Of a DNA stretch of 64,000 nucleotides, positions 9,176 to 18,478 are shown one piece after another. This DNA is from Alkalithermobacter paradoxus (GTDB taxonomy: Bacteria > Bacillota > Clostridia > Peptostreptococcales > Peptostreptococcaceae). The position numbers and the translations under genes are program-made. The notes below the pieces were generated by a model. That model made no database searches. It saw only the letters and a program-made list of their open reading frames with translations, and was not told the origin of the DNA. Position 1 is the first letter of the stretch. The number at the start of each line of letters is the position of its first letter. Location: positions 434,001 through 498,000 of the forward strand of contig MZGW01000001.1 in NCBI GenBank assembly GCA_002029295.1, read 5' to 3'.

Positions 9176-9595
9176 ATGGGAGCTAAATTAGTTAAATTCG
9201 ATTTTAAACCAAGAGAAAATGAGCAGTTAGAAGTAGTTGTGAAAGTACCTAAAGAACGTAGAAGTGTTATTCATGGAATAGTTAAAGATTATAAAGGGAA
9301 AGTTGTAGAAGATGCAGTTGTAAAGTTGTTTGAAGTTGGGTGTAATAAAAAATTGATTCCAATTACACATGCATTTACAGATGAACATGGTCAATTTTTA
9401 TTTGGTCCACTTTGCCCAGATAACCATTATATTATAAAAGTATGGTTTAATGATGTAAATATTAGATGTTTAGATATTAAATTTGAAGACGATAATCCTT
9501 GTAGATGTGAAGAAGCACAAGCTAATGAAGAGTGTTTAGAGTATGAGGAAGAATACATAAAAGAAGAATTTTTAAGTGTCTTTGATAAAGAATAA
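9176..9595 (+). CDS. Carboxypeptidase-regulatory-like (Cna-B/transthyretin-like) domain protein
   Basis: 139 residues. Central beta domain about 28-105 with VHGIVKDYKGKVVEDAVVKLFEV and FTDEHGQFLFGPL-type strands, the pattern of carboxypeptidase regulatory-like domains (residues IHGIVKD, DAVVKL, THAFTDEHGQF). The C-terminal tail has a CRC pair, another Cys and many Glu. No signal peptide or membrane helix, so likely cytoplasmic or carried onto the spore surface. AAGGGGG precedes the ATG. Followed by a strong terminator. Similar small proteins occur in Clostridia, role unknown. Confidence 0.65.
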   Translation: MGAKLVKFDFKPRENEQLEVVVKVPKERRSVIHGIVKDYKGKVVEDAVVKLFEVGCNKKLIPITHAFTDEHGQFLFGPLCPDNHYIIKVWFNDVNIRCLDIKFEDDNPCRCEEAQANEECLEYEEEYIKEEFLSVFDKE

Positions 9596-9610
9596 ATCAT
9601 CCTAGTTAAA

Positions 9611-9654
9611 ACAATGAGCAATAGCTATTAATAGCTATTGCTCATTGTTTTTTT
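9611..9654 (+). terminator. Strong rho-independent terminator
   Basis: 17-bp perfect stem, TTAA loop, followed by a run of T. Ends the 9176-9595 transcript just before hydCBA. Confidence 0.92.
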
Positions 9655-9682
9655 GAAAAGTATCAATGACACGATTTATAGT
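9653..9682 (+). promoter_or_regulatory. Candidate sigma-A promoter of hydCBA
   Basis: TTGAAA, 18-nt spacer, TATAGT, right after the terminator and 80 nt before hydC. One or two mismatches to consensus; no other good candidate in the gap. Confidence 0.4.
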
Positions 9683-9762
9683 GAATAATGATATTTATAC
9701 TGGTAAATAATACTCATGATAAGAAGTATATTAGTCAAAGAAAAGTGAGGTGAATTTTATTT

Positions 9763-10275
9763 ATGGATATTCGTTTTGAAGAAAAGGAAGCAGAGCAACT
9801 AAAAAAGCTAGATGAGATTATCAATAAATATAAAGATGAAGAAGGTATGCTTATTCGTATTTTGCAAAAATCACAAGAAATTTTTGGGTACTTGCCTATG
9901 AAAGTACAAGCATATATATCTGAAAGTTTGAACATACCAATTTCAACCATAAATGGGGTTGTAAGTTTCTATTCCTTATTTTCTCAAGAACCTCAAGGGA
10001 AATACACTATTGGAGTTTGTATGGGAACAGCTTGTTATGTCAAGGGTGCTCAGGATGTTCTAGACACAATAAAAGAGGAACTCCAAATAGATGTAGGTCA
10101 AACCACCATGGATCAGCTATTCACATTAAAAGCGACAAGGTGCATTGGTGCCTGTGGACTTGCACCAGTAATAACTATAAATGAGGATGTACATGGTAGA
10201 CTCTCTCCAGCTGATGTACCAGGTATCTTATATCAATATATAAAAACAAACAAGGAATCTCAATTGAATAATTAG
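9763..10275 (+). CDS. hydC: NADH-dependent [FeFe]-hydrogenase subunit HydC (NuoE-like)
   Basis: 170 residues; thioredoxin-like [2Fe-2S] subunit of the trimeric electron-bifurcating hydrogenase, related to complex I NuoE. Cluster ligands C86, C91, C127 and C131 are all present in CMGTAC and CIGAC. An N-terminal helical bundle (about 10-60) docks to HydB. First gene of the hydC-hydB-hydA operon, 12 nt from hydB. The complex couples oxidation of NADH and reduced ferredoxin to H2 formation in the cytoplasm (or the reverse). GAGGTG precedes the ATG. Confidence 0.93.
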   Translation: MDIRFEEKEAEQLKKLDEIINKYKDEEGMLIRILQKSQEIFGYLPMKVQAYISESLNIPISTINGVVSFYSLFSQEPQGKYTIGVCMGTACYVKGAQDVLDTIKEELQIDVGQTTMDQLFTLKATRCIGACGLAPVITINEDVHGRLSPADVPGILYQYIKTNKESQLNN

Positions 10276-10287
10276 GAGGTGAAGCTA

Positions 10288-12186
10288 TTGGATTTAATCC
10301 CTATCAAATCTTTATCTGACTTAAAAAAAGTTAGAGAAAGTTCATACAATAATATAAAATTACGTCTGAAAGAAAATGGCGTGGAAAGTGAAATTGATAA
10401 ATATCATATTCTTGTCTGTGCTGGAACTGGATGTCATTCATCAAAGAGTAATTTAGTCAGAGATAAACTTGAAAGTGAAATCACAAAGCGACAATTATCT
10501 GATAAAGTGAAAATTTTCAAAACTGGTTGCTTTGGATTTTGTAAACTAGGTCCAATTATAGTGGTCCACCCAGATAGGACTTTTTATACAAAAGTAGATG
10601 TTAATGATATTGATGAGATTATTGAAAGTCATTTAGAAAAAGGAATAGTTGTTGAAAGATTGCTTTATAAATCTCCAATAAAGGATGAAATTCAAAAGAC
10701 AATAGATGAGTTGGATTTTTTCAACAATCAAATGCGTATAGCACTTAGAAATTGTGGTGTTATAAATCCAGAGGATATAAGTGAATACATAGCTATGGAT
10801 GGATATATGGCCTTAGCTAATATTTTAGAAAATAATACATCTCCTATAGATATTATAGAGCAGATTAAGGAATCGGGACTTCGTGGGCGTGGTGGCGGTG
10901 GTTTTCCAACAGGGTTAAAATGGGAATATGCTACAAAGTACAAAAATAATCAAAAATATGTTTTGTGTAATGCTGATGAAGGAGATCCAGGAGCTTTCAT
11001 GGATCGTTCTATTTTAGAAGGAGATCCTCATAGTGTTATTGAAGCTATGGCTATAGCTGGATATTGTATTGGTGCAAATACAGGATATGTATATGTAAGA
11101 GCTGAGTATCCTATCGCTGTAGAAAGATTAGAAATAGCTATAGAGCAAGCTAGAAAAGTAGGATTACTAGGAAAAAACATATTAGGTTCATCATTTGATT
11201 TTGATTTAGATATAAGACTTGGTGCAGGTGCATTTGTATGTGGTGAGGAAACAGCTCTTATTCAATCTGTAATGGGACTAAGAGGAGAACCAAGACCAAG
11301 GCCGCCATTCCCTGCTGAAGTAGGACTGTGGGAAAAACCTACATTAAATAACAATGTTGAAACATATGCAAATATTCCAATAATATTATTAAAGGGAGCA
11401 AATTGGTATTCGAGTATAGGAACAGAAGATAGTAAGGGAACTAAAGTATTTGCTCTAGCGGGTCAAATAAATAATACAGGTTTAATAGAGGTACCTATGG
11501 GTACAACTTTAGACACTATCATTTATGACATTGGTGGAGGAATTCACGACAATAAGAAATTTAAGGCGGTTCAAAGTGGTGGTCCTTCAGGTGGATGCAT
11601 ACCTTCTGAATTATTAAGTACAAAAATAGACTTTAAATCTCTAACTGATATAGGATCTATGATGGGATCTGGTGGTCTTATTGTTATGGACGAAAGTGAC
11701 TGTATGGTTGACATAGCACGTTTTTACCTTGAGTTCGCTCAAGAAGAATCGTGTGGAAAGTGTGTTCCATGCAGAGTTGGTACAAAAAGACTTCTAGAGA
11801 TTTTAGAAAAGATAAGTAAAGGAAATGGAGAGATGGAAGATCTCGATATCCTTGAAGATTTATCTTACAATATAAAAGACTCTTCTTTATGTGGACTTGG
11901 TCAGACTGCTCCTAATCCTATTTTAAGTACTATAAAATACTTTAAAGATGAATACATTTCTCATATCAAGGATAAAACATGTCCTGCAGGAGTTTGTAAT
12001 GACCTTTTAAGGATAGTTATTTGCGATGAAAAATGTGTAGCATGTGGTATTTGTGCAAGAGTATGCCCTGTAAATGCTATTGAAGGCGAAAATAGAAAGC
12101 CTCCTTTCCACATAAAACAAGATGTTTGTATTAAGTGTGGTGCTTGTATCCCTAAATGTCCTGTTGACGCAATATATAAAAGATAA
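10288..12186 (+). CDS. hydB: NADH-dependent [FeFe]-hydrogenase subunit HydB (NuoF-like diaphorase)
   Basis: 632 residues from a TTG at 10288, placed 8 nt after AGGAGG; the GTG at 10279 overlaps that site. N-terminal thioredoxin-like [2Fe-2S] domain (ligands in CAGTGCHSSKS and TGCFGFC), NuoF core with the FMN/NAD loop GLRGRGGGGFPTGLKW and NADEGDPGAFMDR, the N3-type [4Fe-4S] motif ESCGKCVPCRVGTKR, then a C-terminal 2[4Fe-4S] ferredoxin (CVACGICARVCPV and CIKCGACIPKCPV). This is the flavin site where NADH reacts and electrons bifurcate. Stop is 12 nt before hydA. Confidence 0.95.
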   Translation: MDLIPIKSLSDLKKVRESSYNNIKLRLKENGVESEIDKYHILVCAGTGCHSSKSNLVRDKLESEITKRQLSDKVKIFKTGCFGFCKLGPIIVVHPDRTFYTKVDVNDIDEIIESHLEKGIVVERLLYKSPIKDEIQKTIDELDFFNNQMRIALRNCGVINPEDISEYIAMDGYMALANILENNTSPIDIIEQIKESGLRGRGGGGFPTGLKWEYATKYKNNQKYVLCNADEGDPGAFMDRSILEGDPHSVIEAMAIAGYCIGANTGYVYVRAEYPIAVERLEIAIEQARKVGLLGKNILGSSFDFDLDIRLGAGAFVCGEETALIQSVMGLRGEPRPRPPFPAEVGLWEKPTLNNNVETYANIPIILLKGANWYSSIGTEDSKGTKVFALAGQINNTGLIEVPMGTTLDTIIYDIGGGIHDNKKFKAVQSGGPSGGCIPSELLSTKIDFKSLTDIGSMMGSGGLIVMDESDCMVDIARFYLEFAQEESCGKCVPCRVGTKRLLEILEKISKGNGEMEDLDILEDLSYNIKDSSLCGLGQTAPNPILSTIKYFKDEYISHIKDKTCPAGVCNDLLRIVICDEKCVACGICARVCPVNAIEGENRKPPFHIKQDVCIKCGACIPKCPVDAIYKR

Positions 12187-12200
12187 AGGTGGTGATAAAA

Positions 12201-14027
12201 GTGGAAAATATTAGAGAAAATACAGAGGAAAAGGTATGTGAAGAATTAGTTAGCATAAATATTGATGATAGAGATTATCAAGTACCCAAAGGACTTACTA
12301 TACTAGAGGCTGCTAGAAGAGTTAACATAGACATTCCAAGTCTATGTTATTTAAAAGATATAAATGAAATTGGAGCTTGTAGGGTTTGTATGGTTGAAGT
12401 AGAAGGCATGAGAAACCTCCAGGCTTCATGTGTGTATCCTGTCAGAGAAGGTTTAAAAATTAGAACCAACACCAAGAGAGTTCTAAACTCAAGAAAAACT
12501 GCTGTAACATTGCTTTTATCAAACCACCATAGAGAATGTTTAACATGTGTGAGAAATTTAAATTGTGAACTACAAAATTTAGCAGACAATCTGGGAATTA
12601 GAAATATACCTTACACCGGAGAAATGAAAGATTATGGTTTCCATGATAATAATCCAGCAATTCAAAGAGACTATAATAAATGTATAAACTGTCGTCGTTG
12701 TATGGCTATATGTAGTAAGATCCAAGAGTGTAATGTATACTCTGGTATAAATAGAGGACTTGATACAGTCATAGCACCTGCATTCCAAAAAGATATGAAT
12801 GATGTAACATGTATAATGTGTGGTCAATGTATATTAGCCTGCCCAACAGCTTCTTTAAGTGAAAAAGAAGATATCGATAATGTTTGGAAGGTTTTGTCTG
12901 ACCCAGATAAGGTTGTAGTAGCTCAAACAGCTCCTTCTATCCAAGTTACAATAGGTGAAATTTTCGATATGCCTAAGGGTTCTTTTGTTTCTGGGAAATT
13001 AGTTTCTGCTCTTAAGAGAATAGGATTTGATAAAGTTTTTGCTACAGATGTAACAGCTGATTTAACAATAATGGAAGAAGGTAGTGAACTTATTGAAAGA
13101 CTATTCCATACTCCAGAAAAGCTTCCTTTGCTATCTTCTTGTTGTCCAGGTTGGGTTAAGTTTGCTGAGCATTTTTATCCAGAGTTTCTTCCAAATCTAT
13201 CTACTACAAAATCTCCTCACGAAATGTGTGGTGCATTAACTAAAACATGGTATGCTAAAAAATACAATATCGACCCGTCGAAGATAATAAATGTAGCTAT
13301 AATGCCATGTACAGCTAAAAAATATGAAGCTGCTAGACCTGAAATGACTTCTGATGGATATAGAAATGTTGATTATGTACTAACAACAAGAGAACTTGGT
13401 AGAATGATTAGACAAGTAGGATTAGATTTCAAGAATTTACCTGATGAAAATTATGATGAGCCATTTGACCAATTTAGTGGAGCAGGTATGATATTTGGAG
13501 CTACAGGTGGGGTGCTTGAAGCAGCAGTTCGTACAGCACATAAACTAGTAACAGATGAAGAAATGGCTGTTCCAGATTACGAACAAGCAAGAGGTCAAAG
13601 TGGACTAAAATATGGAGAAGTAAGTTTAGGAGATAAAACTATAACTATAGCAATAGCTCACGGTACTGGAAATGCCAAAAAGGCTCTAGATATGTTTAAA
13701 AGTGGAGAGAAAAAATTTGATTATATGGAAGTTATGGCCTGTCCAGGTGGTTGTGTTGGTGGTGGAGGTCAACCTATATTAGGAGGAAGAGATCATAAGC
13801 ATATTTCACTTGACTATAGACATAACCGTGCTGATGCACTTTATAATATCGATAAAGGTAAGTCTATAAGGCGTTCTCATGAGAACCCAAGAATACATCA
13901 AATATATGAAGAATTCTTAGGAAAACCACTATCAGATGTTTCACATAAATATCTTCATACAACCTTTTTAGCTAGAGGAAAACATCCATACTTAAATAAT
14001 AAAGATAATATAAAAGAAGTAGATTAA
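12201..14027 (+). CDS. hydA: NADH-dependent [FeFe]-hydrogenase, group A, catalytic subunit HydA
   Basis: 608 residues from a GTG at 12201, chosen because AAGGTGG lies 8 nt upstream. N-terminal [2Fe-2S] domain (CYLKDINEIGACRVC), His-containing cluster motif HHRECLTCVRNLNC, two [4Fe-4S] motifs (CINCRRCMAIC, CIMCGQCILAC) and the H-cluster motifs L1 SSCCPGW, L2 MPCTAKKYE and L3 ACPGGCVGGGGQP. The small-subunit region is fused at the C-terminus. Catalyses H+/H2 interconversion, fed by HydB/HydC. The H-cluster needs HydE, HydF and HydG, which are not in this window. Confidence 0.96.
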   Translation: MENIRENTEEKVCEELVSINIDDRDYQVPKGLTILEAARRVNIDIPSLCYLKDINEIGACRVCMVEVEGMRNLQASCVYPVREGLKIRTNTKRVLNSRKTAVTLLLSNHHRECLTCVRNLNCELQNLADNLGIRNIPYTGEMKDYGFHDNNPAIQRDYNKCINCRRCMAICSKIQECNVYSGINRGLDTVIAPAFQKDMNDVTCIMCGQCILACPTASLSEKEDIDNVWKVLSDPDKVVVAQTAPSIQVTIGEIFDMPKGSFVSGKLVSALKRIGFDKVFATDVTADLTIMEEGSELIERLFHTPEKLPLLSSCCPGWVKFAEHFYPEFLPNLSTTKSPHEMCGALTKTWYAKKYNIDPSKIINVAIMPCTAKKYEAARPEMTSDGYRNVDYVLTTRELGRMIRQVGLDFKNLPDENYDEPFDQFSGAGMIFGATGGVLEAAVRTAHKLVTDEEMAVPDYEQARGQSGLKYGEVSLGDKTITIAIAHGTGNAKKALDMFKSGEKKFDYMEVMACPGGCVGGGGQPILGGRDHKHISLDYRHNRADALYNIDKGKSIRRSHENPRIHQIYEEFLGKPLSDVSHKYLHTTFLARGKHPYLNNKDNIKEVD

Positions 14028-14045
14028 GTCGTCAGACTTAATCTA
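14020..14045. terminator. Bidirectional terminator between hydA and the C_GCAxxG_C_C gene
   Basis: 11-bp stem with a GTCA loop, overlapping the hydA stop; shared by the convergent genes. Confidence 0.75.
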
Positions 14046-14525
14046 TTTCTTTGCTAAATTTAGCATTTTCGATACTATCCCTTGGTTATTTAGTATTATT
14101 GTCATAGCTATTTCACATGTATCGGCTGTAACATTAGTACACCTTTCTTTATGTTCTTTAGATCCAAATTTATAATCTTTTATAAGAACTCTACAACACG
14201 CACTTTTATATTTTTTCTTAAATTCGTCATGAAGTTCTTGTGATAACTTCATCACTTTAGAGTTGCTAGCTCCAGCTTTTTTTCTTCCGTGAACAAGTCC
14301 TATAGCAGCTTGAGCACCCGTCAATGCTCCACAACTACATCCAGACCCACCCATTCCAACTGGGAAACCAGACACAAGACTTATATAGTCTTTTGGAAGA
14401 CCACATTCTAATACTTCATTTATAGCAGCAAGAATAGCTTCAGAACATAGATATTTTCCACTTCTATAGTAATTTTCAGCTAGTGACTTTGCTTCAAGTA
14501 TAAGTTCATGATTAGTTTTTTTCAA
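14043..14525 (-). CDS. C_GCAxxG_C_C family protein
   Basis: 160 residues from a TTG at 14525, preceded by GGGGGAG; upstream ATG extensions lack a ribosome-binding site. Family hallmark is a set of conserved cysteines: CSEAILAA near residue 27, the diagnostic GSGCSCGALTGAQAA, and later SACCRVLIKDY and a final CT...DTCEIA. The cysteines suggest redox or metal binding; function is not known for the family. It is common in anaerobes, often near redox enzymes, and here it sits convergent to the hydrogenase operon. Confidence 0.85.
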   Translation of the reverse strand: MKKTNHELILEAKSLAENYYRSGKYLCSEAILAAINEVLECGLPKDYISLVSGFPVGMGGSGCSCGALTGAQAAIGLVHGRKKAGASNSKVMKLSQELHDEFKKKYKSACCRVLIKDYKFGSKEHKERCTNVTADTCEIAMTIILNNQGIVSKMLNLAKK

Positions 14526-14567
14526 GATACACTCCCCCATTCTTATAATTCCGAAGATATTAATAAG

Positions 14568-14594
14568 ATTATAGCACTTATTTTGAAGTTGCAA
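14568..14594 (-). promoter_or_regulatory. Candidate sigma-A promoter of the C_GCAxxG_C_C gene
   Basis: TTGCAA, 15-nt spacer, perfect TATAAT about 40 nt before the TTG start. The spacer is short, so confidence is modest. Confidence 0.4.
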
Positions 14595-14653
14595 CTATTC
14601 AAAAAGCTTATAAAAAGTATAAAAAATTTTTATGTTGATATTTGTAATATAAA

Positions 14654-14683
14654 AAAATCCTCTACTATAACATAGAGGATTTT
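14654..14683 (-). terminator. Terminator of asnS
   Basis: 11-bp stem, 8-nt loop, followed on the minus strand by T residues; directly after the asnS stop. Confidence 0.85.
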
Positions 14684-14689
14684 AGAGTC

Positions 14690-16081
14690 TTAGAATTCTG
14701 CTGACTTTGGAGTTCTTGGGAAAGGTATTACATCTCTTATATTACTTATTCCGGTAATGTACATTATAGCTCTTTCAAATCCAAGTCCATAACCAGCATG
14801 TTTTACACCACCATATTTTCTTAACTCAAGATACCACCAATAGTCATCTTTATTTAAATTCATTTCTTCCATTCTCTTTTCTAAGATATCAAGTCTTTCT
14901 TCCCTTTGACTTCCGCCAATTATCTCTCCTACTCCAGGAACTAATAAATCCATAGCTGCAACAGTTTTATTATCGTCATTTAATCTCATATAGAAGGCTT
15001 TAATATCCTTTGGATAATTAGTAACAAATACAGGTTTTTTAAATATTTTCTCTGTTAGATATCTTTCGTGTTCAGTTTGAAGATCACATCCCCATTCAAC
15101 AGGGTATTCAAAATTTTCGTTTGAATCGATTAGCATTTGTACTGCTTCTGTATAAGAAACTTTAGCAAATTCTGAGTTTAAAATATTGTGCAGTCTATCT
15201 AAAAGTGTATTATCTATGAAATTATTAAAGAATTCCATTTCTTCCGGTGCGTTATCTAAAACATATTGTATTATATACTTTAGCATGTCTTCTGCAAGCT
15301 CCATGTTGTCACTAAGATCAGCAAAAGCTATTTCAGGCTCAATCATCCAAAACTCTGAAGCATGTCTTGCAGTGTTAGAATTTTCAGCTCTAAAAGTAGG
15401 TCCGAATGTATAAACATTTCTAAAAGCTAACGCATATGCTTCAGCCTCTAGTTGCCCACTAACAGTTAGATTTGTTTCTTTTCCAAAAAAGTCTCTAGAA
15501 AAATCTATATCTTTATCATTGTTAAGTGGAATATTTTTCATATCTAGTGTAGTTACTCTAAACATTTGACCTGCACCTTCACAGTCACTTCCAGTTATTA
15601 TCGGAGTATGAGTGTACACAAATCCTCTTTCTTGAAAAAACTTATGTATAGCGTATGCAACTAAAGAACGTACTCTAAATACTGCTGAAAAAGTGTTACT
15701 TCTAGGTCTTAAATGTGCTATACTTCTCAAGAATTCTAAAGAGTGTCTTTTCTTTTGTAAAGGATACTCTGAACTTGAAAGAGCCTCTATACTTATATTT
15801 TCAGCTTTAATCTCAAATGGTTGTTTTGAATTAGGAGTTTCTTCTAATTTACCTTCAACAACTATAGCTGAACTTATAGGTAGTTTAGATATTTCCTTAA
15901 AATTATCTAAACTCTCATCAAATACTATTTGTACGTTTTTGAAAAAGCTTCCATCGTTAAGCTCTATAAAACCAAACGTTTTTGATACCCTTGATGTTCT
16001 TATCCAACCAGAAACTTTTATACTTTTGTTAGTATGGGAATCCGAGTTTCTGAAAAGCTCTTTTACTAATACAGTTTTCAT
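14690..16081 (-). CDS. asnS: Asparaginyl-tRNA synthetase
   Basis: 463 residues, class II aminoacyl-tRNA synthetase. N-terminal OB-fold anticodon-binding domain ([21 protein letters not shown]), motif 2 region ([21 protein letters not shown]) and motif 3 ([15 protein letters not shown]), ending with [11 protein letters not shown], which is typical of AsnRS/AspRS-type enzymes and here of AsnS. The ATG follows AGGAGG. Expression is controlled by a T-box leader whose specifier codon is AAC, which independently supports asparagine as the amino acid. Confidence 0.97.
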   Translation of the reverse strand: MKTVLVKELFRNSDSHTNKSIKVSGWIRTSRVSKTFGFIELNDGSFFKNVQIVFDESLDNFKEISKLPISSAIVVEGKLEETPNSKQPFEIKAENISIEALSSSEYPLQKKRHSLEFLRSIAHLRPRSNTFSAVFRVRSLVAYAIHKFFQERGFVYTHTPIITGSDCEGAGQMFRVTTLDMKNIPLNNDKDIDFSRDFFGKETNLTVSGQLEAEAYALAFRNVYTFGPTFRAENSNTARHASEFWMIEPEIAFADLSDNMELAEDMLKYIIQYVLDNAPEEMEFFNNFIDNTLLDRLHNILNSEFAKVSYTEAVQMLIDSNENFEYPVEWGCDLQTEHERYLTEKIFKKPVFVTNYPKDIKAFYMRLNDDNKTVAAMDLLVPGVGEIIGGSQREERLDILEKRMEEMNLNKDDYWWYLELRKYGGVKHAGYGLGFERAIMYITGISNIRDVIPFPRTPKSAEF

Positions 16082-16111
16082 TTTTTTAACCTCCTAAAAT
16101 ATATTTTTTAT

Positions 16112-16395
16112 TAATAAAAAAAGCCCATCATCCCTAATTCAAGGGACGAAAGGCTAAAATTTCGCGGTACCACCCTAGTTGTCAAAAACTGACCAACTCA
16201 TCATCAGTACAGAAAATCTATACTGTTTACTTGATATAACGGTGTAACTCCGTCTAAGTCTACTCTCCTATTAGGATTTCGGTTAGAAACTCCGAGATGT
16301 TCTTCAATATAGAATTCGTATCGACCTTCCACCATCGCCGACTCGCTATGACTTCATACTATACCTACTCTTCTCTTCATAGTATTTTTAATATT
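16112..16395 (-). promoter_or_regulatory. T-box riboswitch (Asn, specifier AAC)
   Basis: Minus-strand leader of asnS. The conserved T-box sequence AGGGTGGTACCGCG is at 16176-16163. Stem I shows the AGTA/GAA loop-E pattern with TATAG/CTATA and GAGA/TCTC flanking helices; the specifier loop reads GAAGAACA, placing the AAC codon at 16301-16299. The terminator hairpin is 16154-16123 followed by a T run. Uncharged tRNA-Asn should favour the antiterminator. Confidence 0.95.
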
Positions 16396-16412
16396 GAATT
16401 TTTATAATAGAT

Positions 16413-16442
16413 ATTATAATATCTTCATAAGATTCATGTCAA
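16413..16442 (-). promoter_or_regulatory. Sigma-A promoter of the asnS T-box leader
   Basis: Perfect TTGACA (16442-16437), 18-nt spacer, perfect TATAAT (16418-16413), just upstream of the T-box RNA. Confidence 0.8.
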
Positions 16443-16737
16443 ACATTTTATATATAATTTACTCAAATTTTCCTTAAATATTCATATTGAAAAATATTAT
16501 TTCTTACAGCATACATAATTATAGTTTATTTTCTAGTAAATAGATGGTAAAATGTTTAATAAAGCTTAATTATATTGTTATAATTATACTGATATGTATC
16601 ATAGTATAGTTATATCGTGTTTTATAAATAGAACAATTAAAGTTTCAAAGGAGGGTAGCAAATGTGATATTATATTAATAGCAATACTGTTAATAATATA
16701 AATATAACTTAAATAATTATATTAGGAGATGTTGATT
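16443..16737. other. AT-rich intergenic region upstream of the membrane protein gene
   Basis: No gene seen. It contains a strong ribosome-binding sequence AAAGGAGGG at 16647-16655 followed by an immediate start-stop ATGTGA at 16662 (a GTG in the next frame gives only four codons). The rest is AT-rich leader/promoter DNA. Confidence 0.5.
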
Positions 16738-17181
16738 ATGAAAAAAGAAATAAAAGAACAAATCAAAAAAGTAGATATAAAAAACATGGATGAAACGCAG
16801 AAAAAAGCTGCTAAGATATTTGGAATGCTTATACTTAAAAAAGCCATCTTACCTTTTGCTTTATTAATAATTGTTTTTGTATTAGGGGCAGCACTGAAAC
16901 TTAATGGTATATTAACTACTGTGTTAGCACTTGGAGTTGTAGGGTTTGGATTTATTTACCTAAAAAAATATAGAGACAAGCTTCAGGAACTGAAATATTA
17001 TGAAGGAAAAGTTATACACGTTCAACAAAAAGGAAACTTGTATGAACTTCTTTTGAAAAACGGTAAATTACCAATTAAGTTAACTATAAAAAGCGGTTTT
17101 GATGAGAGCAAAGTAAGAAAAAATGAATTTGTAAGATTATATTTCAATCCTACTGAGAAAGTAGCAATTATATTTGAATAA
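16738..17181 (+). CDS. Small two-helix membrane protein, unknown
   Basis: 147 residues from the ATG at 16738 (AGGAG 9 nt upstream; the earlier in-frame ATG at 16729 overlaps it). N-terminal charged amphipathic stretch (1-38), two transmembrane helices (about 39-60 and 64-80), then a soluble C-terminal beta-rich domain of about 65 residues. No family recognised. Single-gene unit with a strong terminator shared with the convergent gene. Confidence 0.6.
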   Translation: MKKEIKEQIKKVDIKNMDETQKKAAKIFGMLILKKAILPFALLIIVFVLGAALKLNGILTTVLALGVVGFGFIYLKKYRDKLQELKYYEGKVIHVQQKGNLYELLLKNGKLPIKLTIKSGFDESKVRKNEFVRLYFNPTEKVAIIFE

Positions 17182-17220
17182 AACAAAAGAGAAAGTTACA
17201 TAACTTTCTCTTTTGTTTTA
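17179..17220. terminator. Bidirectional terminator
   Basis: 20-bp perfect stem with a 2-nt loop, T and A runs on both sides, between convergent genes. Confidence 0.88.
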
Positions 17221-17385
17221 TTATTTTTGATTTTCGTCTTCTACCCATTCTTTAGCCTCGACAACTGCTCTTTGACTTGGAATTGGTACTTTTGACTCAG
17301 GCATAGTTTTATCAATATCTGCCCAAGCTGCAGTTTCATGATTTTCTATTGGTTGATAACTTTCTTGTCTTTTATATTTTTTCAT
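17221..17385 (-). CDS. DUF3787-like small protein
   Basis: 54 residues from the ATG at 17385 behind AAAGGGGTGG; longer upstream reading lacks a binding site. The core HETAAWADIDKTMPESKVPIPS and VVEAKEWVEDENQ fits the short DUF3787 family of Clostridia, some members of which have been found on spores. No membrane segment. Function unknown. Confidence 0.65.
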   Translation of the reverse strand: MKKYKRQESYQPIENHETAAWADIDKTMPESKVPIPSQRAVVEAKEWVEDENQK

Positions 17386-17449
17386 ATAACCACCCCTTTT
17401 AGTTAGTATTAACCAAAAGATTATAGCTATATGCATAATATTTTAGAGC

Positions 17450-18280
17450 TTAATTCCCTTTAGCTATTTCGTTTTCTTCGTAACTAATCCAGTCGCTCCA
17501 ACTACCAGCATAAAGTTTTGGATGTATGTTTATTTCTTCAAGAGCTAAAAAGTTTACACATCCAGTAATTCCTGATCCACAATATACTATAACTTCCTTA
17601 TAATTTTTTACAGGTGCAAATATGTTCTCTAATGTTGATTTATCTTTAATTTGACTATTTTTATCAAGAACATCTTGCCAAAAGAAGTTTTTAGCTGACG
17701 GAATATGTCCTCCTACTTTATCAACAGGTTCAAATTCTCCCGTATACCTTTCAGGTGATCTAGAATCAATTATGATTGAAGTAGGTTTATTTATATTTAA
17801 TTTAACCTCATTGGCATCACAAAGTATGTTATTTTGTAGATTTATTGTATAAGTTGATTTACTTTTACCAGGTAGATCTTTTACAAGATCATAACCATCA
17901 TTTATCCATTTGTTTATTCCACCATTTAATACGTATACTTTTTCATGCCCTATATATTTAAGTAACCACCATAATCTAGAAGCTCCTGCTAAATCCCCAT
18001 CATCATACGCTACTACAATGCTATTGTTATTTATTCCTATAGATTCTACTGTTTCTTTGAATACATTAATATCAGGAAGAGGATGTCTTCCACCATGTTC
18101 TTTTTTTTCTGATGATAAGTCAGTGTTTACATCCATAAAGAACGCACCTTTTATATGTCCTTTTTCATAGCTTTCTTTTCCATACTCTGCTAGTTGAAGA
18201 TCAAATCTACAGTCTACTAGTATTAGGTCCTCATTATCAATATTTTCGTAAAGCCAATCTGTATTAACTAGATTTTTCAA
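17450..18280 (-). CDS. sseA: Sulfurtransferase (3-mercaptopyruvate/thiosulfate type)
   Basis: 276 residues, tandem rhodanese domains (about 1-140 and 155-276). N-terminal domain has LVDCRFDL and the KGHIKGAFFMDVNTDLS segment; the C-terminal domain has IIIDSRSPERYTGE and the catalytic loop VYCGSGITGC with the active Cys, a loop of the 3-mercaptopyruvate sulfurtransferase form (CGSGVTA-like). Start TTG at 18280 follows GGGAG. Likely transfers sulfane sulfur to cyanide or thiols in the cytoplasm. Confidence 0.9.
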   Translation of the reverse strand: MKNLVNTDWLYENIDNEDLILVDCRFDLQLAEYGKESYEKGHIKGAFFMDVNTDLSSEKKEHGGRHPLPDINVFKETVESIGINNNSIVVAYDDGDLAGASRLWWLLKYIGHEKVYVLNGGINKWINDGYDLVKDLPGKSKSTYTINLQNNILCDANEVKLNINKPTSIIIDSRSPERYTGEFEPVDKVGGHIPSAKNFFWQDVLDKNSQIKDKSTLENIFAPVKNYKEVIVYCGSGITGCVNFLALEEINIHPKLYAGSWSDWISYEENEIAKGN

Positions 18281-18478
18281 GATATCATCTCCCGTCAATA
18301 GATATATTTTACTTAGTTACTATACAAATATTTTACCAATTTTTAAATATCAATTCTAGTAGCACAAATGTAAGTTTTTTTATTAAATTTTGTTTGGTTT
18401 ATTAGGTGATTTTTTTAAACTTTTATGTTATTATTTAATGGAAAGGTAAATAATTACATACTCAAGGGGGTCTGTTAT

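Noticed and set aside
15693..16097. 134-codon frame antisense to asnS
   Set aside because: Overlaps the well-supported asnS gene and has no Shine-Dalgarno sequence; a shadow.
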